64,000 bases of DNA from JAUIIK01 sp963745675 (GCA_963745675.1 CAVUYM010000018.1:186001-250000), one strand, 5' to 3'; counted from the first letter of the stretch, positions 7,926-16,571 are shown. Program-made: numbers and translations. The notes: a model not told the origin generated them from the sequence alone.

Positions 7926-9290
7926 ATGACGACCGCGACCAAGCCCTCTGCGCCTGCCGCGTCCGCGCCCAACACCGTCCCGGGGCCGAAATCCAAGGCG
8001 CTGTTCGAACGCGAGCAGCAATACATGGCGCCCGGACTGCAATCGATCGCGCTCTATTCCCAACTGGCGATGGAGAGCGGCCGCGGCGCGACGCTTAAGG
8101 ACGTCGACGGCAACGAATATCTCGACTTCATCGCCGGGATCGCCGTCGGCAGCCTCGGCCACAGCCATCCCCACTATGTCCAGCGGATCGGCGAACAGCT
8201 CCAGAAGATCACCTTCGGCAGCTTCACCACGCAGGTTCGTGCCGACTTCCTGGAGAAGGTCGTCGACGCGCTGCCGGACGGGATCGACAAGGTCCAGCTC
8301 TTCTCCGGCGGTGCCGAGGCGGTCGAGGCGGCGTTCCGGCTGGCCAAGTCGGCGACCAAGAAATGGGAGTTCGTCGGCTTCTGGGGCGGCTATCACGGCA
8401 AGACCGCGGGCGTCGTCGGCCTGCTCGGCGGGTCGTTCCGCTACCACCAGGGGCCGTTCCCGCCGGGCACCCACATGTCGCCCTACGCCAACTGCTACCG
8501 CTGCCCGTGGAACCTGGAATACGGCAAGTGCGGCCTGGCCTGCGCCGAGCATCTGCGCAACGTGATCAAGAACGAGAGCCAGAGCGAAGTCGCCGCGATC
8601 ATCATGGAGCCGATGCAAGGCACCGCCGGTAACGTCGTGCCGCCGGTGGACTTCGTGCAGGCGGTCCAGGGCATCGCGAAGGAGGTCGGCGCCCTGTTCA
8701 TCGCCGACGAGATCCTGACCGGCTTCGGTCGGACCGGCACGATGTGGGCGGTCGAACAGTTCGACGTCGTGCCCGACATCATGACGATCGGCAAGGGCAT
8801 CGGCGGCGGCTTTCCGTTGAGCGGGCTCGCCTCGACCGACACGATCATGGCGTCTGAGCCGTTCAGCGACCCGAGCGGGAGCTCCTCCAGCTATGGCGGC
8901 AATCCGCTGGCCGCCGCCGCCGGCCTCGGCGCGATCGAGGCGATCGTCGGCGAGGGACTGGTGGCGAATTCGGCCAGGGTCGGCGCCGTGCTGCAGGACG
9001 CGCTGACGGCGATGATGGATAAGTATCGGTTCATCGGCGACGTGCGCGGCCGGGGCCTGTTGATCGGCGTCGAGCTCGTCGCCGACCGGAAGACCAAGGA
9101 GCCACTCGACAAGAAGATCACCCGGGCCTTGTTCCACGAGGCGCTGGACCGCGGCCTCGTCACCATGTCCTACAATCACGTCATCCGCATCAATCCGCCG
9201 CTGGTCCTGACCGAGGAGGAAGCATTGCGGGGGGCCGCGATCCTCGACGAGTCCTTCGCCGCCATCGCGCGCGCTTTCGACCTCGATTGA
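7926..9290 (+). CDS. Class III PLP-dependent aminotransferase
   Basis: This 454-residue enzyme belongs to the GabT/ArgD/acetylornithine family of omega-aminotransferases. Visible motifs are LDFIAGIAVGSLGHSHPHYV, LFSGGAEAVEAAFRLAKSAT (PLP phosphate site), FIADEILTGFGRTG and the PLP lysine in MTIGKGIGGGFPLSG. It also has an unusual cysteine-containing segment (ANCYRCPWNLEYGKCGLAC). The gene starts ten bases after the ATP-grasp gene. Substrate specificity is not predictable. Beside an inositol synthase and a Gfo/Idh/MocA dehydrogenase, transamination of a keto-cyclitol is one possibility. Confidence 0.88.
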   Translation: MTTATKPSAPAASAPNTVPGPKSKALFEREQQYMAPGLQSIALYSQLAMESGRGATLKDVDGNEYLDFIAGIAVGSLGHSHPHYVQRIGEQLQKITFGSFTTQVRADFLEKVVDALPDGIDKVQLFSGGAEAVEAAFRLAKSATKKWEFVGFWGGYHGKTAGVVGLLGGSFRYHQGPFPPGTHMSPYANCYRCPWNLEYGKCGLACAEHLRNVIKNESQSEVAAIIMEPMQGTAGNVVPPVDFVQAVQGIAKEVGALFIADEILTGFGRTGTMWAVEQFDVVPDIMTIGKGIGGGFPLSGLASTDTIMASEPFSDPSGSSSSYGGNPLAAAAGLGAIEAIVGEGLVANSARVGAVLQDALTAMMDKYRFIGDVRGRGLLIGVELVADRKTKEPLDKKITRALFHEALDRGLVTMSYNHVIRINPPLVLTEEEALRGAAILDESFAAIARAFDLD

Positions 9291-9297
9291 CGGGTGC

Positions 9298-10347
9298 ATG
9301 GAGCAGAGAGGCGCCTTCGTCGGTTTCGGCAACGTCGCCGAAGCGGGGCACGCGCCCGGCTGGCGGAATCGTCGGGACGTTCGGATCGTCGCGGCCGCCG
9401 ACGGCGTGTCCGCGCGGGCCGACCGGCTCAAGGCGGCTTTCCCGGACGCGACCTTCTATGCCGACCCGGCGGCGATGCTGGCGTCGGAAGAGCTCGATTT
9501 CGTCGACATCTGCACGCCGCCGGGCAGTCACGCCGCCCTGATCGCGCAGGCATTCGGGGCCGGCCTGCACGTGCTGTGCGAGAAGCCGACGGTGACGCGC
9601 TTGTCCGACCTCGAACCGCTGGCGACGGCCAGCCGCGCGGGCGGGCGCGTCCTGTATACGGTCCACAACTGGCTGAAAGCGCCGATCAGCCGCAAGATCA
9701 CGGGTCTGGTCGACCGTGGCGCGGTCGGCCGGGTGCGGTCGGTACGATGGGAGACGCTGCGGACCCAGCCGGCTGTCGCGGTCCCGTCCGAAGCCAAGGA
9801 CAACTGGCGGACCGACCCGGAACACGCGGGCGGGGGCATCCTGTTCGATCACGGCTGGCACGCCTTCTATTGCGTTGCCCGGTGGGCCGGCGGCACGCCG
9901 CGGACGGTTGCGGCCACGCTCGAGCAGCGCAAGTTCACCGACTGGGCGCTCGAAGACACGGCGAGCGTCGAGATCGACTTCGGGGAGGCGACCGCGTCGG
10001 TCTTCCTCACCTGGACGGCGACAGAGCGCGCCAACCGGATCGCGATCGAAGGGGCCGACGGGACGATAACCGTGAACGGCGACACGGTGGTTCTGGAGGA
10101 CAGCCGCGGGCGACGGCAATGGGCCTGTCCGCCTGCCTTGTCCGAAGGCTCTCATCATCCGGATCGTTTTGCCGGGGTCTGCAGTGATTTCCTGGACGCG
10201 ATCGCGTCTGGTGGGGAAGGCAACCTGGCGGAAGCCCTGATGTGCGCCCGCCTGATCGATCGGGCTCAGGCCTCGGACGCGGCCGGCGGGCCCGTTGCGA
10301 TCGACGCCGCGGCTCCGTCGCGAGGACCGTCGCGGCGGGTGTCCTAG
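9298..10347 (+). CDS. Gfo/Idh/MocA family NAD(P)-dependent oxidoreductase
   Basis: This 349-residue dehydrogenase has an N-terminal Rossmann fold (GAFVGFGNVAEAGHAPGW). It carries the family signature LHVLCEKPTVTRLSDLEPL, with the catalytic-region EKP lysine near residue 98. The C-terminal half is the usual alpha/beta substrate domain, with HAGGGILFDHGWHAF around residue 180. Known members oxidise inositols or sugars. It begins seven bases after the aminotransferase gene and is the last plus-strand gene of the cluster. Its stop overlaps the stop of the convergent CDP-alcohol gene by four bases. Confidence 0.85.
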   Translation: MEQRGAFVGFGNVAEAGHAPGWRNRRDVRIVAAADGVSARADRLKAAFPDATFYADPAAMLASEELDFVDICTPPGSHAALIAQAFGAGLHVLCEKPTVTRLSDLEPLATASRAGGRVLYTVHNWLKAPISRKITGLVDRGAVGRVRSVRWETLRTQPAVAVPSEAKDNWRTDPEHAGGGILFDHGWHAFYCVARWAGGTPRTVAATLEQRKFTDWALEDTASVEIDFGEATASVFLTWTATERANRIAIEGADGTITVNGDTVVLEDSRGRRQWACPPALSEGSHHPDRFAGVCSDFLDAIASGGEGNLAEALMCARLIDRAQASDAAGGPVAIDAAAPSRGPSRRVS

Positions 10348-11561
10348 GCGGCGCGGGACTCCCTTAGCGCGACGACCAGCAGCAGCCCGAAATAGACCGG
10401 CGCGCCGACGGCCGTCAGGACCAGGAACCACGACGCCTTGCCGAACAGCGCGCAGGCGACGACCAGATAGATGAAGTCGCGCCGCGACGCGTTGTCGAGC
10501 AGCCGGGTCATCCTTTCCGACGGCTCCTTGCCGACCGACGTGTAGAGCGGGCCCGCGCCGTCCCCTCCGCGCATCGTCCTGAGATAGACGAAGGTCGCCG
10601 ATCCGATCGTGCCGAGCACGGCGGCGGCCCCAAGGGCGAGGGGCCAGTCGGCGCCGACCTCGTTCGACCAGCCGATCCCCATGCAGGCGAAGATCGCGGT
10701 GTGGACGACGTTGTCGCCCCAGAAGTCCAACACGCCGCCCCAGCGCGATTCCTGGAACTTGAGCCGCGCCAGCTCGCCGTCGCAGCCGTCGAGGATCGAA
10801 TGCCACAGGAACAATAGCGCGCCGATCGTCTGCCAGAGCGGCGAGGCGGACAGGAAGAAGGGCGCGGCGATCAGCCCGAACGCGACCGAGACCAACGTCA
10901 TCTGGTTGGGGGTGATCGGCGTCTCCGCGAGCCAGCGCGAGATCGCGATCGAGATCGGCCGTTCGACGTGGCGGGCCATGAAGCCGTCGGTGTCCTTGAC
11001 CAGCGCCCTGAGCAGCCGCCGCCGTGCCGTCGGCAGGTCCGCCGGACCGGCGAGCAGCATCGGGGTTACCGCTTCCGGCACGGGCACAACCGGTGCTCGG
11101 CTCGCGACTATATCTTTCTCGAACGCCGCGAAGGAATCGACGCTGGGCCCGATTTCCAATGCCTTGCAGGTTGCGGGGTCGATCAATACGAGGCGTTCCG
11201 GCGCATGGACCAACCCGCGCGCCGGCAGCTCGATTGCCGCCGCTTGTTCGAGCCAGGCGACAGCGGCGAGGGCGTTGGCGGGCACGACGACCAGCCTCCC
11301 GCACGCCTCGTCGGCTACCGCCCGCCATCCAGCCTCGATCGCGCCGGCGTCGGGATTGTCCCCGACGATCATCGTCCGTGCATAGCCGGCCCGCCGTGCC
11401 GCCAGGGTCGCCCGTTGTTCGAGCGTGAGACCGAGCAGCTCTTGGGCGCCATCGATCACGCCTGTCGAGGCGGGCAGGACGACGAGAACAGGACGGTCGT
11501 CGGGGATCGGCGTGGTGCCGGCGTCGGTCGACGGAGTGGGGCTCGCGCTCATGGCGCGCAA
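10344..11561 (-). CDS. CDP-alcohol phosphotransferase with degenerate nucleotidyltransferase-like N-terminus
   Basis: This is a 405-residue membrane enzyme. Residues ~20-170 resemble a nucleotidyltransferase that has lost its GxxAAGxGxR motif. The C-terminal half has several membrane helices and the complete CDP-alcohol phosphotransferase motif DGCDGELAR...GGVLDFWGD near residues 256-280 (DxxDGxxARx8GxxxDxxxD). The layout resembles bifunctional CTP:inositol-1-phosphate cytidylyltransferase/DIPP synthases, with the cytidylyltransferase now apparently a separate gene (6,360-7,052). It probably transfers a CDP-activated alcohol to an acceptor cyclitol or lipid. A second ATG three codons in is possible. 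Confidence 0.82.
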   Translation of the reverse strand: MRAMSASPTPSTDAGTTPIPDDRPVLVVLPASTGVIDGAQELLGLTLEQRATLAARRAGYARTMIVGDNPDAGAIEAGWRAVADEACGRLVVVPANALAAVAWLEQAAAIELPARGLVHAPERLVLIDPATCKALEIGPSVDSFAAFEKDIVASRAPVVPVPEAVTPMLLAGPADLPTARRRLLRALVKDTDGFMARHVERPISIAISRWLAETPITPNQMTLVSVAFGLIAAPFFLSASPLWQTIGALLFLWHSILDGCDGELARLKFQESRWGGVLDFWGDNVVHTAIFACMGIGWSNEVGADWPLALGAAAVLGTIGSATFVYLRTMRGGDGAGPLYTSVGKEPSERMTRLLDNASRRDFIYLVVACALFGKASWFLVLTAVGAPVYFGLLLVVALRESRAA

Positions 11562-11633
11562 GTTATCGCGGTCTGTGCGGGCAGACGAGGGCGCATCACG
11601 GCGGCCCCGCCGAGACAGCGATCCGGCGGCCAG

Positions 11634-12354
11634 CTATAGACCCAGATACGCCTTGCGCACGGCGGCGTTGTCGAGCAGCGACTCGCCGCTGCCTTCCATC
11701 GCGATCCGGCCGTTTTCGAGGACGTAGGCATGGTCCGAGGCCTCCAGGGTCCGGACGATGTTCTGCTCGGACAAGAGAATGGTCATGCCCTCGGCGCGCA
11801 GTTCGAGGATCGACTCGAAGATGAGGTCGACCATCTGGGGCGACAGGCCGAGGGTCGGCTCGTCCAGGAGCAGCACGGTCGGCAGCGACATCAACCCGCG
11901 TCCCAGCGCCAGCATCTGTTGCTCGCCGCCGGAGAGCGTCGATCCCGCCTGCCGGCGGCGTTCGGCGAGCCTGCGGGAAGAGCGCGTACATCTTGTCCAG
12001 GGTCTCGGCCGTGTGCCGCCGGGCGCGCGCGGCGAAGGCGCCGAGGCGCAGGTTCTCCTCCACCGACAGGTCCGGGAAGATCATCCGGCCTTCGGGGACC
12101 AGGGCGATGCCGGCCGCGACCCGGCGCGCGGCATCCCAACCGGTGATGGCCTCTCCGTCGAACCGGATCTCCCCCGACGTGGTGGCGAGCAGCCCCGACA
12201 GGAAACGCAAAGTCGTCGTCTTGCCGGCGCCGTTGCCGCCGACCAGCGCGGTGATGCCGTTGCGGGCGACCGAGAGGCTGACGCCGTGGAGCACCTCCAC
12301 GGCGCCATAGCCGCCGACCAGCGCCTCCGCGGTCAGGATCGCGTCGCCGTTCAC
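11634..12354 (-). pseudogene. livF: Branched-chain amino acid-type ABC transporter ATP-binding protein LivF, frameshifted
   Basis: This is the second ATPase of a LivFGHMJ-type importer, broken in this sequence. The first frame covers Walker A (LVGGNGAGKTTTLRFLSGL) and continues to YALFPQ. After a one-base shift near 11,970 the other frame supplies RRRQAGSTLSGGEQQMLALG (ABC signature), Walker B LLLDEPTLGLSP and the switch-region SEQN. Removing one G restores a full ~239-residue protein. Every essential motif survives, so a sequencing indel is more likely than decay. It follows livG directly. Confidence 0.82.
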
Positions 12355-13076
12355 GACCGGGCACCCAGATAGGCGGCCTGGACGGCCGGATCGTCGGCGA
12401 TGGCCGCGGGCGCGCCTTCGGCGATCATCTCGCCGTGGTGCAGGACGACGACGTGCTCGGACAGGGTCATCAGCGCGCCCATGACGTGCTCGATGATCAT
12501 GATGGTGATGCCGCGCTCGGACCGGATGCGCCGGATCGTCTCGATCATGTCGTGGACCTCGGTCGGCGTCAGGCCGGCCATGACCTCGTCGAGCATCAAC
12601 AGGGTCGGGCCGGTGGCGAGCGCGCGGGCGACCTCGAGCCGCTTCTGGCCTCCCAGGGTCAGGGCGCTCGCCGGCATGTGCGCGGTCGACGCAAGATCCA
12701 TGGCCGCCAGGATCTCGTCGGCCCGGGTTCGGGCCGCGCCGCGGGAGAGCGCCTGGCTGCCGAACTGCAGCGCCGTCTCGACGTTGTCGCGGACGGTCAA
12801 GCTTCGGAACGGCCGCACGATCTGGAAGGTTCGGGCGATGCCGGCCCGCGACACCCGATGCGGCCTCAGGCCGGTGACGCGGCGGTCGCGCAGACGCACC
12901 TCGCCGCTGGTCGGCGCGGTGTTGCCGGCGATGATCGAGAACAGGGTCGTCTTGCCGGCGCCGTTCGCGCCCATGATCCCGAAGATCGCGCCTTCCTCGA
13001 CGGTGAAGGAGATCTCCTGCAGCGCCTTCACGCCGCCGAAGAACTTGTTGATCCGGTCGACGGTCAGCAGGGTCAT
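12351..13076 (-). CDS. livG: Branched-chain amino acid-type ABC transporter ATP-binding protein LivG
   Basis: This is the first ATPase subunit of the Liv-type importer. The 241-residue protein begins MTLLTVDRINKFFGGVKALQ. It has Walker A GANGAGKTTLFSII, the family's GIARTFQ, a signature region LTLGGQKRLEVARAL (LSGGQ written LTLGGQ), Walker B LLMLDEVMAGL and the H-loop IIEHVM. The ATG overlaps the livM stop. A longer upstream frame is possible but lies in livM. The variant Walker B tail (DEVMAGL) is usual for LivG. Confidence 0.9.
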   Translation of the reverse strand: MTLLTVDRINKFFGGVKALQEISFTVEEGAIFGIMGANGAGKTTLFSIIAGNTAPTSGEVRLRDRRVTGLRPHRVSRAGIARTFQIVRPFRSLTVRDNVETALQFGSQALSRGAARTRADEILAAMDLASTAHMPASALTLGGQKRLEVARALATGPTLLMLDEVMAGLTPTEVHDMIETIRRIRSERGITIMIIEHVMGALMTLSEHVVVLHHGEMIAEGAPAAIADDPAVQAAYLGARS

Positions 13077-13987
13077 GGCGCGGCTGCCTTGCGCCGGTCG
13101 ACGAGGCTCGTCAGGCCGTTCGGCGCGAAGATGACGAAACCGACCAGCAGGACGCCCAGGATGATCATGTAGATCTGCGGCAGGTTGGCCCACAGCAGCT
13201 CCGACAGGACGACCAGGAACAACGCGCCCAATACCGGCCCGCGGGCGTCGTCGCTGCCGCCGATGATCGCCATCGTGACGATGGTGAAGGAAATGACTGG
13301 GTCGAAGGCCTGGAGCGGTTCGAAATAGCCGGTCCGCAGGACCAGGAGCGCGCCGACGGCGCCCGGGATGATCGCGGACAGGGCGAAGGCGTAGAGCTTG
13401 AACCGGGCGGTCGGGACGCCGATCGTCTCGGCGGTCTGCTCGTCCTCCCGGATCGCGATCAGGCCGGCGCCCAGGCGCGCACGGCGGATCGCGATGGTGG
13501 CGACAGTGCCGACGAGGGCCGCCGCCGCCATCGCCCAGTAGAGGTCCGGCAGCGACGGTCCGCCCAGCAGCAGCCGGCTGAACTTGCCCAGCGCATTCTC
13601 GATATTGATGACGACGTATTTCGCGAACTCGGCGAGGCCGAACGTCAGGATCACGAAATAGGGCCCGCGGACCCGCATCACCGGCGAGCCGACGATGAGC
13701 GCGAACAGGCCGGACGCGCCCGCCGCGAGCAGGACGCCGAGCCAGATCGGCACGGCGCCCCAGGTCAAGACCAGCACGTAGGCGCCGATCCCGGCGAACA
13801 CCGCATGGCCCAGCGAGATGTATCCGGCCATGCCGGAGACGATCGTCCAGCTCTGGGTCAGCGCGACCCAGCCGAACAGGGTGAAGCCGATGCCGAGGTA
13901 GTAGTCGCTGCCGAGCAGCGGCAGGACGAGGGCGATCACGACGATGAGCGCCGGCGCCGTCGATTGCCGCAGCGCGTTCCCGGTCAT
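13073..13987 (-). CDS. livM: Branched-chain amino acid-type ABC transporter permease LivM
   Basis: This inner-membrane permease of about 304 residues has many hydrophobic helices. It carries family hallmarks: SGMAGYISLGHAVFAGIGAY near residue 50, VRGPYFVILTFGLAEF, AIREDEQTAETIGVPTARFK (cytoplasmic loop contacting LivG/LivF) and a C-terminal APNGL. The start (ATG overlapping the preceding permease stop as ATGA) is chosen because the hydrophobic homologous region begins there. It pairs with the LivH half of the upstream fused reading frame. Confidence 0.9.
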   Translation of the reverse strand: MTGNALRQSTAPALIVVIALVLPLLGSDYYLGIGFTLFGWVALTQSWTIVSGMAGYISLGHAVFAGIGAYVLVLTWGAVPIWLGVLLAAGASGLFALIVGSPVMRVRGPYFVILTFGLAEFAKYVVINIENALGKFSRLLLGGPSLPDLYWAMAAAALVGTVATIAIRRARLGAGLIAIREDEQTAETIGVPTARFKLYAFALSAIIPGAVGALLVLRTGYFEPLQAFDPVISFTIVTMAIIGGSDDARGPVLGALFLVVLSELLWANLPQIYMIILGVLLVGFVIFAPNGLTSLVDRRKAAAP

Positions 13988-15405
13988 GTCAGCCGCCGTT
14001 TCTGCATCAGCCCTTCGGGCCGCAGGATCAGCACCAGGATGAAGACCCCGTAGATCAGGACGGAGCGCAGGTTGGCGGACGTCAGCGCCACGCCATAGGT
14101 CTCGATCAGCCCGAGCAGCATGCCGGCGACGATGCCCCCGGCGAGGTTGCCGAGCCCGCCGAAGATGATCACCACGAAGGCGACGATGGTGAACGGGAAG
14201 CCCATGAAGGGCGAGATCTGCTCGGTCACGCCGATCAGGGTGCCGGCCAGCCCGGCCAGGGCGAAGCCGAGCACGAAGGCCAGCACCTGCACCCGGTCGA
14301 CATCGATGCCGACGATCCGGCTGGCCGTGCGGTGCTGGATCAGCGCCCGGATCGCCAGGCCGAGGTAATTGAACCGCAGGAACAGGATGATCCCGATCGA
14401 CAGGCCCAGACACACGATCAGCGTGACCAGGCGGCTCTGGGTGATGCTGACGTTGCCGATCTCGATCACGGCGTCGACGCGTAGGCCGTTGCCCATCAAG
14501 TTGATGGCGAAGACGGTGATGTAGATAGCTATTCCCGGCAAGATTACGAGAATGGCGGAGTGTGCCCAGACCAGGCGAGCATCGGAGAGCATGTTGCCCC
14601 ACGAAGGTGTCGGCGGTTGGACGCCGAGGCCGAGATAGCTCAACGCGGCTTCGACAAGGATCAAGGCCGGCATCGTCAGCGATGCCCAGACGATCATCAC
14701 CGGAGCGACGTTTGGAAGAATATGACGCCAGATGACCCGGAAATCTCCAACGCCAATGACGCGTGCAGCTTCGACGTACTCGCGGTTCTTGACGGAAATG
14801 ACCTCGCCACGTATCAGGCGCGATAAGGTCACCCAGGAGACGGCGGCGATGACAAGCGCGAGCAACACCGTCCCGACGCGCCAGAGCGTCGTGATCAGGA
14901 GCAATAAAAATAGCACCGGTATTGACAGCAACACATCGACAAAACGCATCAGGACGCTGTCAACCCAGCCGCCATAGAATCCCGCTGCAAGTCCGACTGT
15001 GGCGCCTATGGTGACCGCAAAGATGATCGCCAGGCCAGCAACGCCCAGACTGACACGCGCGCCGTAGACAAGTCGCGTGGCCGTATCGCGCCCGAGATTG
15101 TCGGATCCCAGCAGGTAGCCGCTTTCGCCAACTCCGGCAAATGCGTTGAGAAGCGACTGTTCTTGTGGTTCATGTTTCGTGATCGAGCTTGCGATGACAT
15201 CAGCGCCCAGAGCCATAACGATCATCACTATCAGGACAAAAAGCCCGGCCATCGCCATCTTGTTTCTGCGATAGCGGCGGACGGCCATTTGCAGGTACGT
15301 GCGGCTCTTGACCGACTGGGAGAGTGCGTCGCTAAATTGACCAGCACGGTTTTCTACATCTTGCGCATGAGGAGTTGCTTCGGTTCGACCTGAAACTTCG
15401 CTCAT
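13984..15405 (-). CDS. Fused permease: DppC-type N-terminus joined in frame to LivH C-terminus (probable chimera)
   Basis: One uninterrupted 473-codon frame holds two unrelated permeases. Residues 1 to ~309 are an almost complete DppC-type subunit, with LLGSDNLGRDTATRLVYGAR and the EAA loop EYVEAARVIGVGDFR...ILPN, ending at MGNGLR. Native DppC proteins usually continue DALDPR. From ~310 it reads as the C-terminal half of LivH: VSITQSRLVTLIVCLGLSIG, ALIQHRTASRIVGID, FIIFGG-like VVIIFGGLGNLAGGIVAG and ILRPEGL. The upstream neighbour is DppB and the downstream neighbour is LivM, so each half matches its own side. Base composition changes at the same point. The start has an AAAGGA Shine-Dalgarno. 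An artificial join is likely. Confidence 0.85.
   Translation of the reverse strand: MSEVSGRTEATPHAQDVENRAGQFSDALSQSVKSRTYLQMAVRRYRRNKMAMAGLFVLIVMIVMALGADVIASSITKHEPQEQSLLNAFAGVGESGYLLGSDNLGRDTATRLVYGARVSLGVAGLAIIFAVTIGATVGLAAGFYGGWVDSVLMRFVDVLLSIPVLFLLLLITTLWRVGTVLLALVIAAVSWVTLSRLIRGEVISVKNREYVEAARVIGVGDFRVIWRHILPNVAPVMIVWASLTMPALILVEAALSYLGLGVQPPTPSWGNMLSDARLVWAHSAILVILPGIAIYITVFAINLMGNGLRVDAVIEIGNVSITQSRLVTLIVCLGLSIGIILFLRFNYLGLAIRALIQHRTASRIVGIDVDRVQVLAFVLGFALAGLAGTLIGVTEQISPFMGFPFTIVAFVVIIFGGLGNLAGGIVAGMLLGLIETYGVALTSANLRSVLIYGVFILVLILRPEGLMQKRRLT
14471..14480. other. Apparent junction between two source genomes
   Basis: The DppC-to-LivH switch falls at about 14,478, inside the ten-base palindrome GCGTCGACGC (which contains a GTCGAC hexamer). 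To the left, genes are markedly GC-richer and proteobacterial in style. To the right they are lower in GC and Chloroflexota-like. A short palindrome or shared hexamer is a plausible point for an assembly or ligation chimera, but it could be coincidence in GC-rich DNA. Confidence 0.6.
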
Positions 15406-15434
15406 TTCTCTGTTCCTTTCCGCCTGCCGCGGGG

Positions 15435-16403
15435 CTAGTCGAGCCGAATCCGAGGATCAAGTACGGCGTACAGAACGTCGGCGACCAGGTTGCCCAGGAT
15501 CACCAGCGTCGAGAGAACGACGACGATCCCCATCACAAGGGTGTAGTCCTTGTTGACGGCGGAATTAAACGCTAGCAGGCCGACGCCGTTGTAATTGAAG
15601 ATCTGTTCGATGATGAGCGAACCGCCAGCGAGGTCTGGTATCGCGATGCCCAGCAGGGTGACCAGCGGCAGTATGCCGTTGCGCAATCCGTGGCGGAAGA
15701 TGACGACGTAATCCTTCAAGCCCTTGGCACGGGCGGTGCGGATGTAATCCTGATTGAGCACTTCGATCATTTGCGAGCGGATGTAGCGCGTCCATGCGGC
15801 GGTCTGGACAAAGGCCAGCGTCGCGGCGGGAAGGAGCAGATGTTGGATACGATCCCAGAAGCCCCCGCCGGTGCGCAGATCGTGGGTGCCGCCAGCGGGT
15901 AATGCCGGCCACCCCCATTCATTGAATTTGACGGCGAATAGTAACACCGCCATCAATCCCAGCCAGAATGTTGGCATCGAGAATCCAGCCACTGATCCGG
16001 CCGTCGCAACATTATCGAAGGTGGTGTTGCGCTTGACTGCGCTGTAGACCCCAACGGGAATCGAGAAGATCAGGGCGAGCACCAGCGCCGTCCCGGTTAG
16101 CAGGAGAGTATTCGGTAGTTTTTCGATGATCGTGCTTCTGACAGGCCGGTAGGTTTTCATCGAGATGCCGAGATCTCCGCGCACCACGTTCCCCAACCAG
16201 GTGAAGTAGCGCACGTAAATAGGATCGTTCAGACCGAGGCTTTCCTTTATCCGCTCTATGTCCGCCTGACTTGTACGAGGATTGAACTCCAGGTTGGAGA
16301 CTGGGCTTCCGGGCACGGCGTTGGCGAGCAGGAACGTGATCAGCGTAATACCAATAAGAAGAGGTATGACTTGGAGAAGCCTGCGGACGACGTATCTTGT
16401 CAT
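15435..16403 (-). CDS. Peptide/nickel-type ABC transporter permease (DppB family)
   Basis: This 322-residue membrane permease starts MTRYVVRRLLQVIPLLIGIT, the standard DppB/OppB opening (periplasmic loop then GDLGIS). It has the EAA-type loop DYIRTARAKGLKDYVVIFRH and C-terminal helices ending YAVLDPRIRLD. It lies 29 bases upstream of the DppC-like gene and downstream of the solute-binding lipoprotein, forming the usual binding protein-DppB-DppC order. The ATPase genes are not visible. They may have followed dppC and been lost at the 14,478 join, or lie elsewhere. Confidence 0.9.
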   Translation of the reverse strand: MTRYVVRRLLQVIPLLIGITLITFLLANAVPGSPVSNLEFNPRTSQADIERIKESLGLNDPIYVRYFTWLGNVVRGDLGISMKTYRPVRSTIIEKLPNTLLLTGTALVLALIFSIPVGVYSAVKRNTTFDNVATAGSVAGFSMPTFWLGLMAVLLFAVKFNEWGWPALPAGGTHDLRTGGGFWDRIQHLLLPAATLAFVQTAAWTRYIRSQMIEVLNQDYIRTARAKGLKDYVVIFRHGLRNGILPLVTLLGIAIPDLAGGSLIIEQIFNYNGVGLLAFNSAVNKDYTLVMGIVVVLSTLVILGNLVADVLYAVLDPRIRLD

Positions 16404-16532
16404 AAGGGGCCTCCTTCATGGTATGGCTGGCATTCGTTCAACATGGTGAACTGGTGCCTGGATCACACAGCGCATCTGAGCCGGTGCATGGCTCCAGTGT
16501 AGCCGCCTGGATCGTTGCCTGGATAGAGCCGG

Positions 16533-16560
16533 AAGGGCGCCACGTTTTCGTGGCGCCCTT
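16533..16560 (-). terminator. Perfect 12-bp hairpin between binding-protein and permease genes
   Basis: The arms AAGGGCGCCACG and CGTGGCGCCCTT are exact inverse complements with a TTTT loop. There is no T-tract on the minus strand, so it is unlikely to stop all transcription. Such hairpins after binding-protein genes often stabilise the upstream message or reduce permease expression. Confidence 0.6.
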
Positions 16561-16571
16561 CGCAGAAAAGA

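Noticed and set aside
6126..9431. 1,101-codon minus-strand frame
   Set aside because: It lies opposite four well-supported plus-strand genes. GC-rich codons make stop-free antisense frames, and the translation resembles no protein.
9190..11328. 712-codon minus-strand frame
   Set aside because: It is antisense to the Gfo/Idh/MocA gene and out of frame with the CDP-alcohol gene; the composition is Arg-rich shadow.
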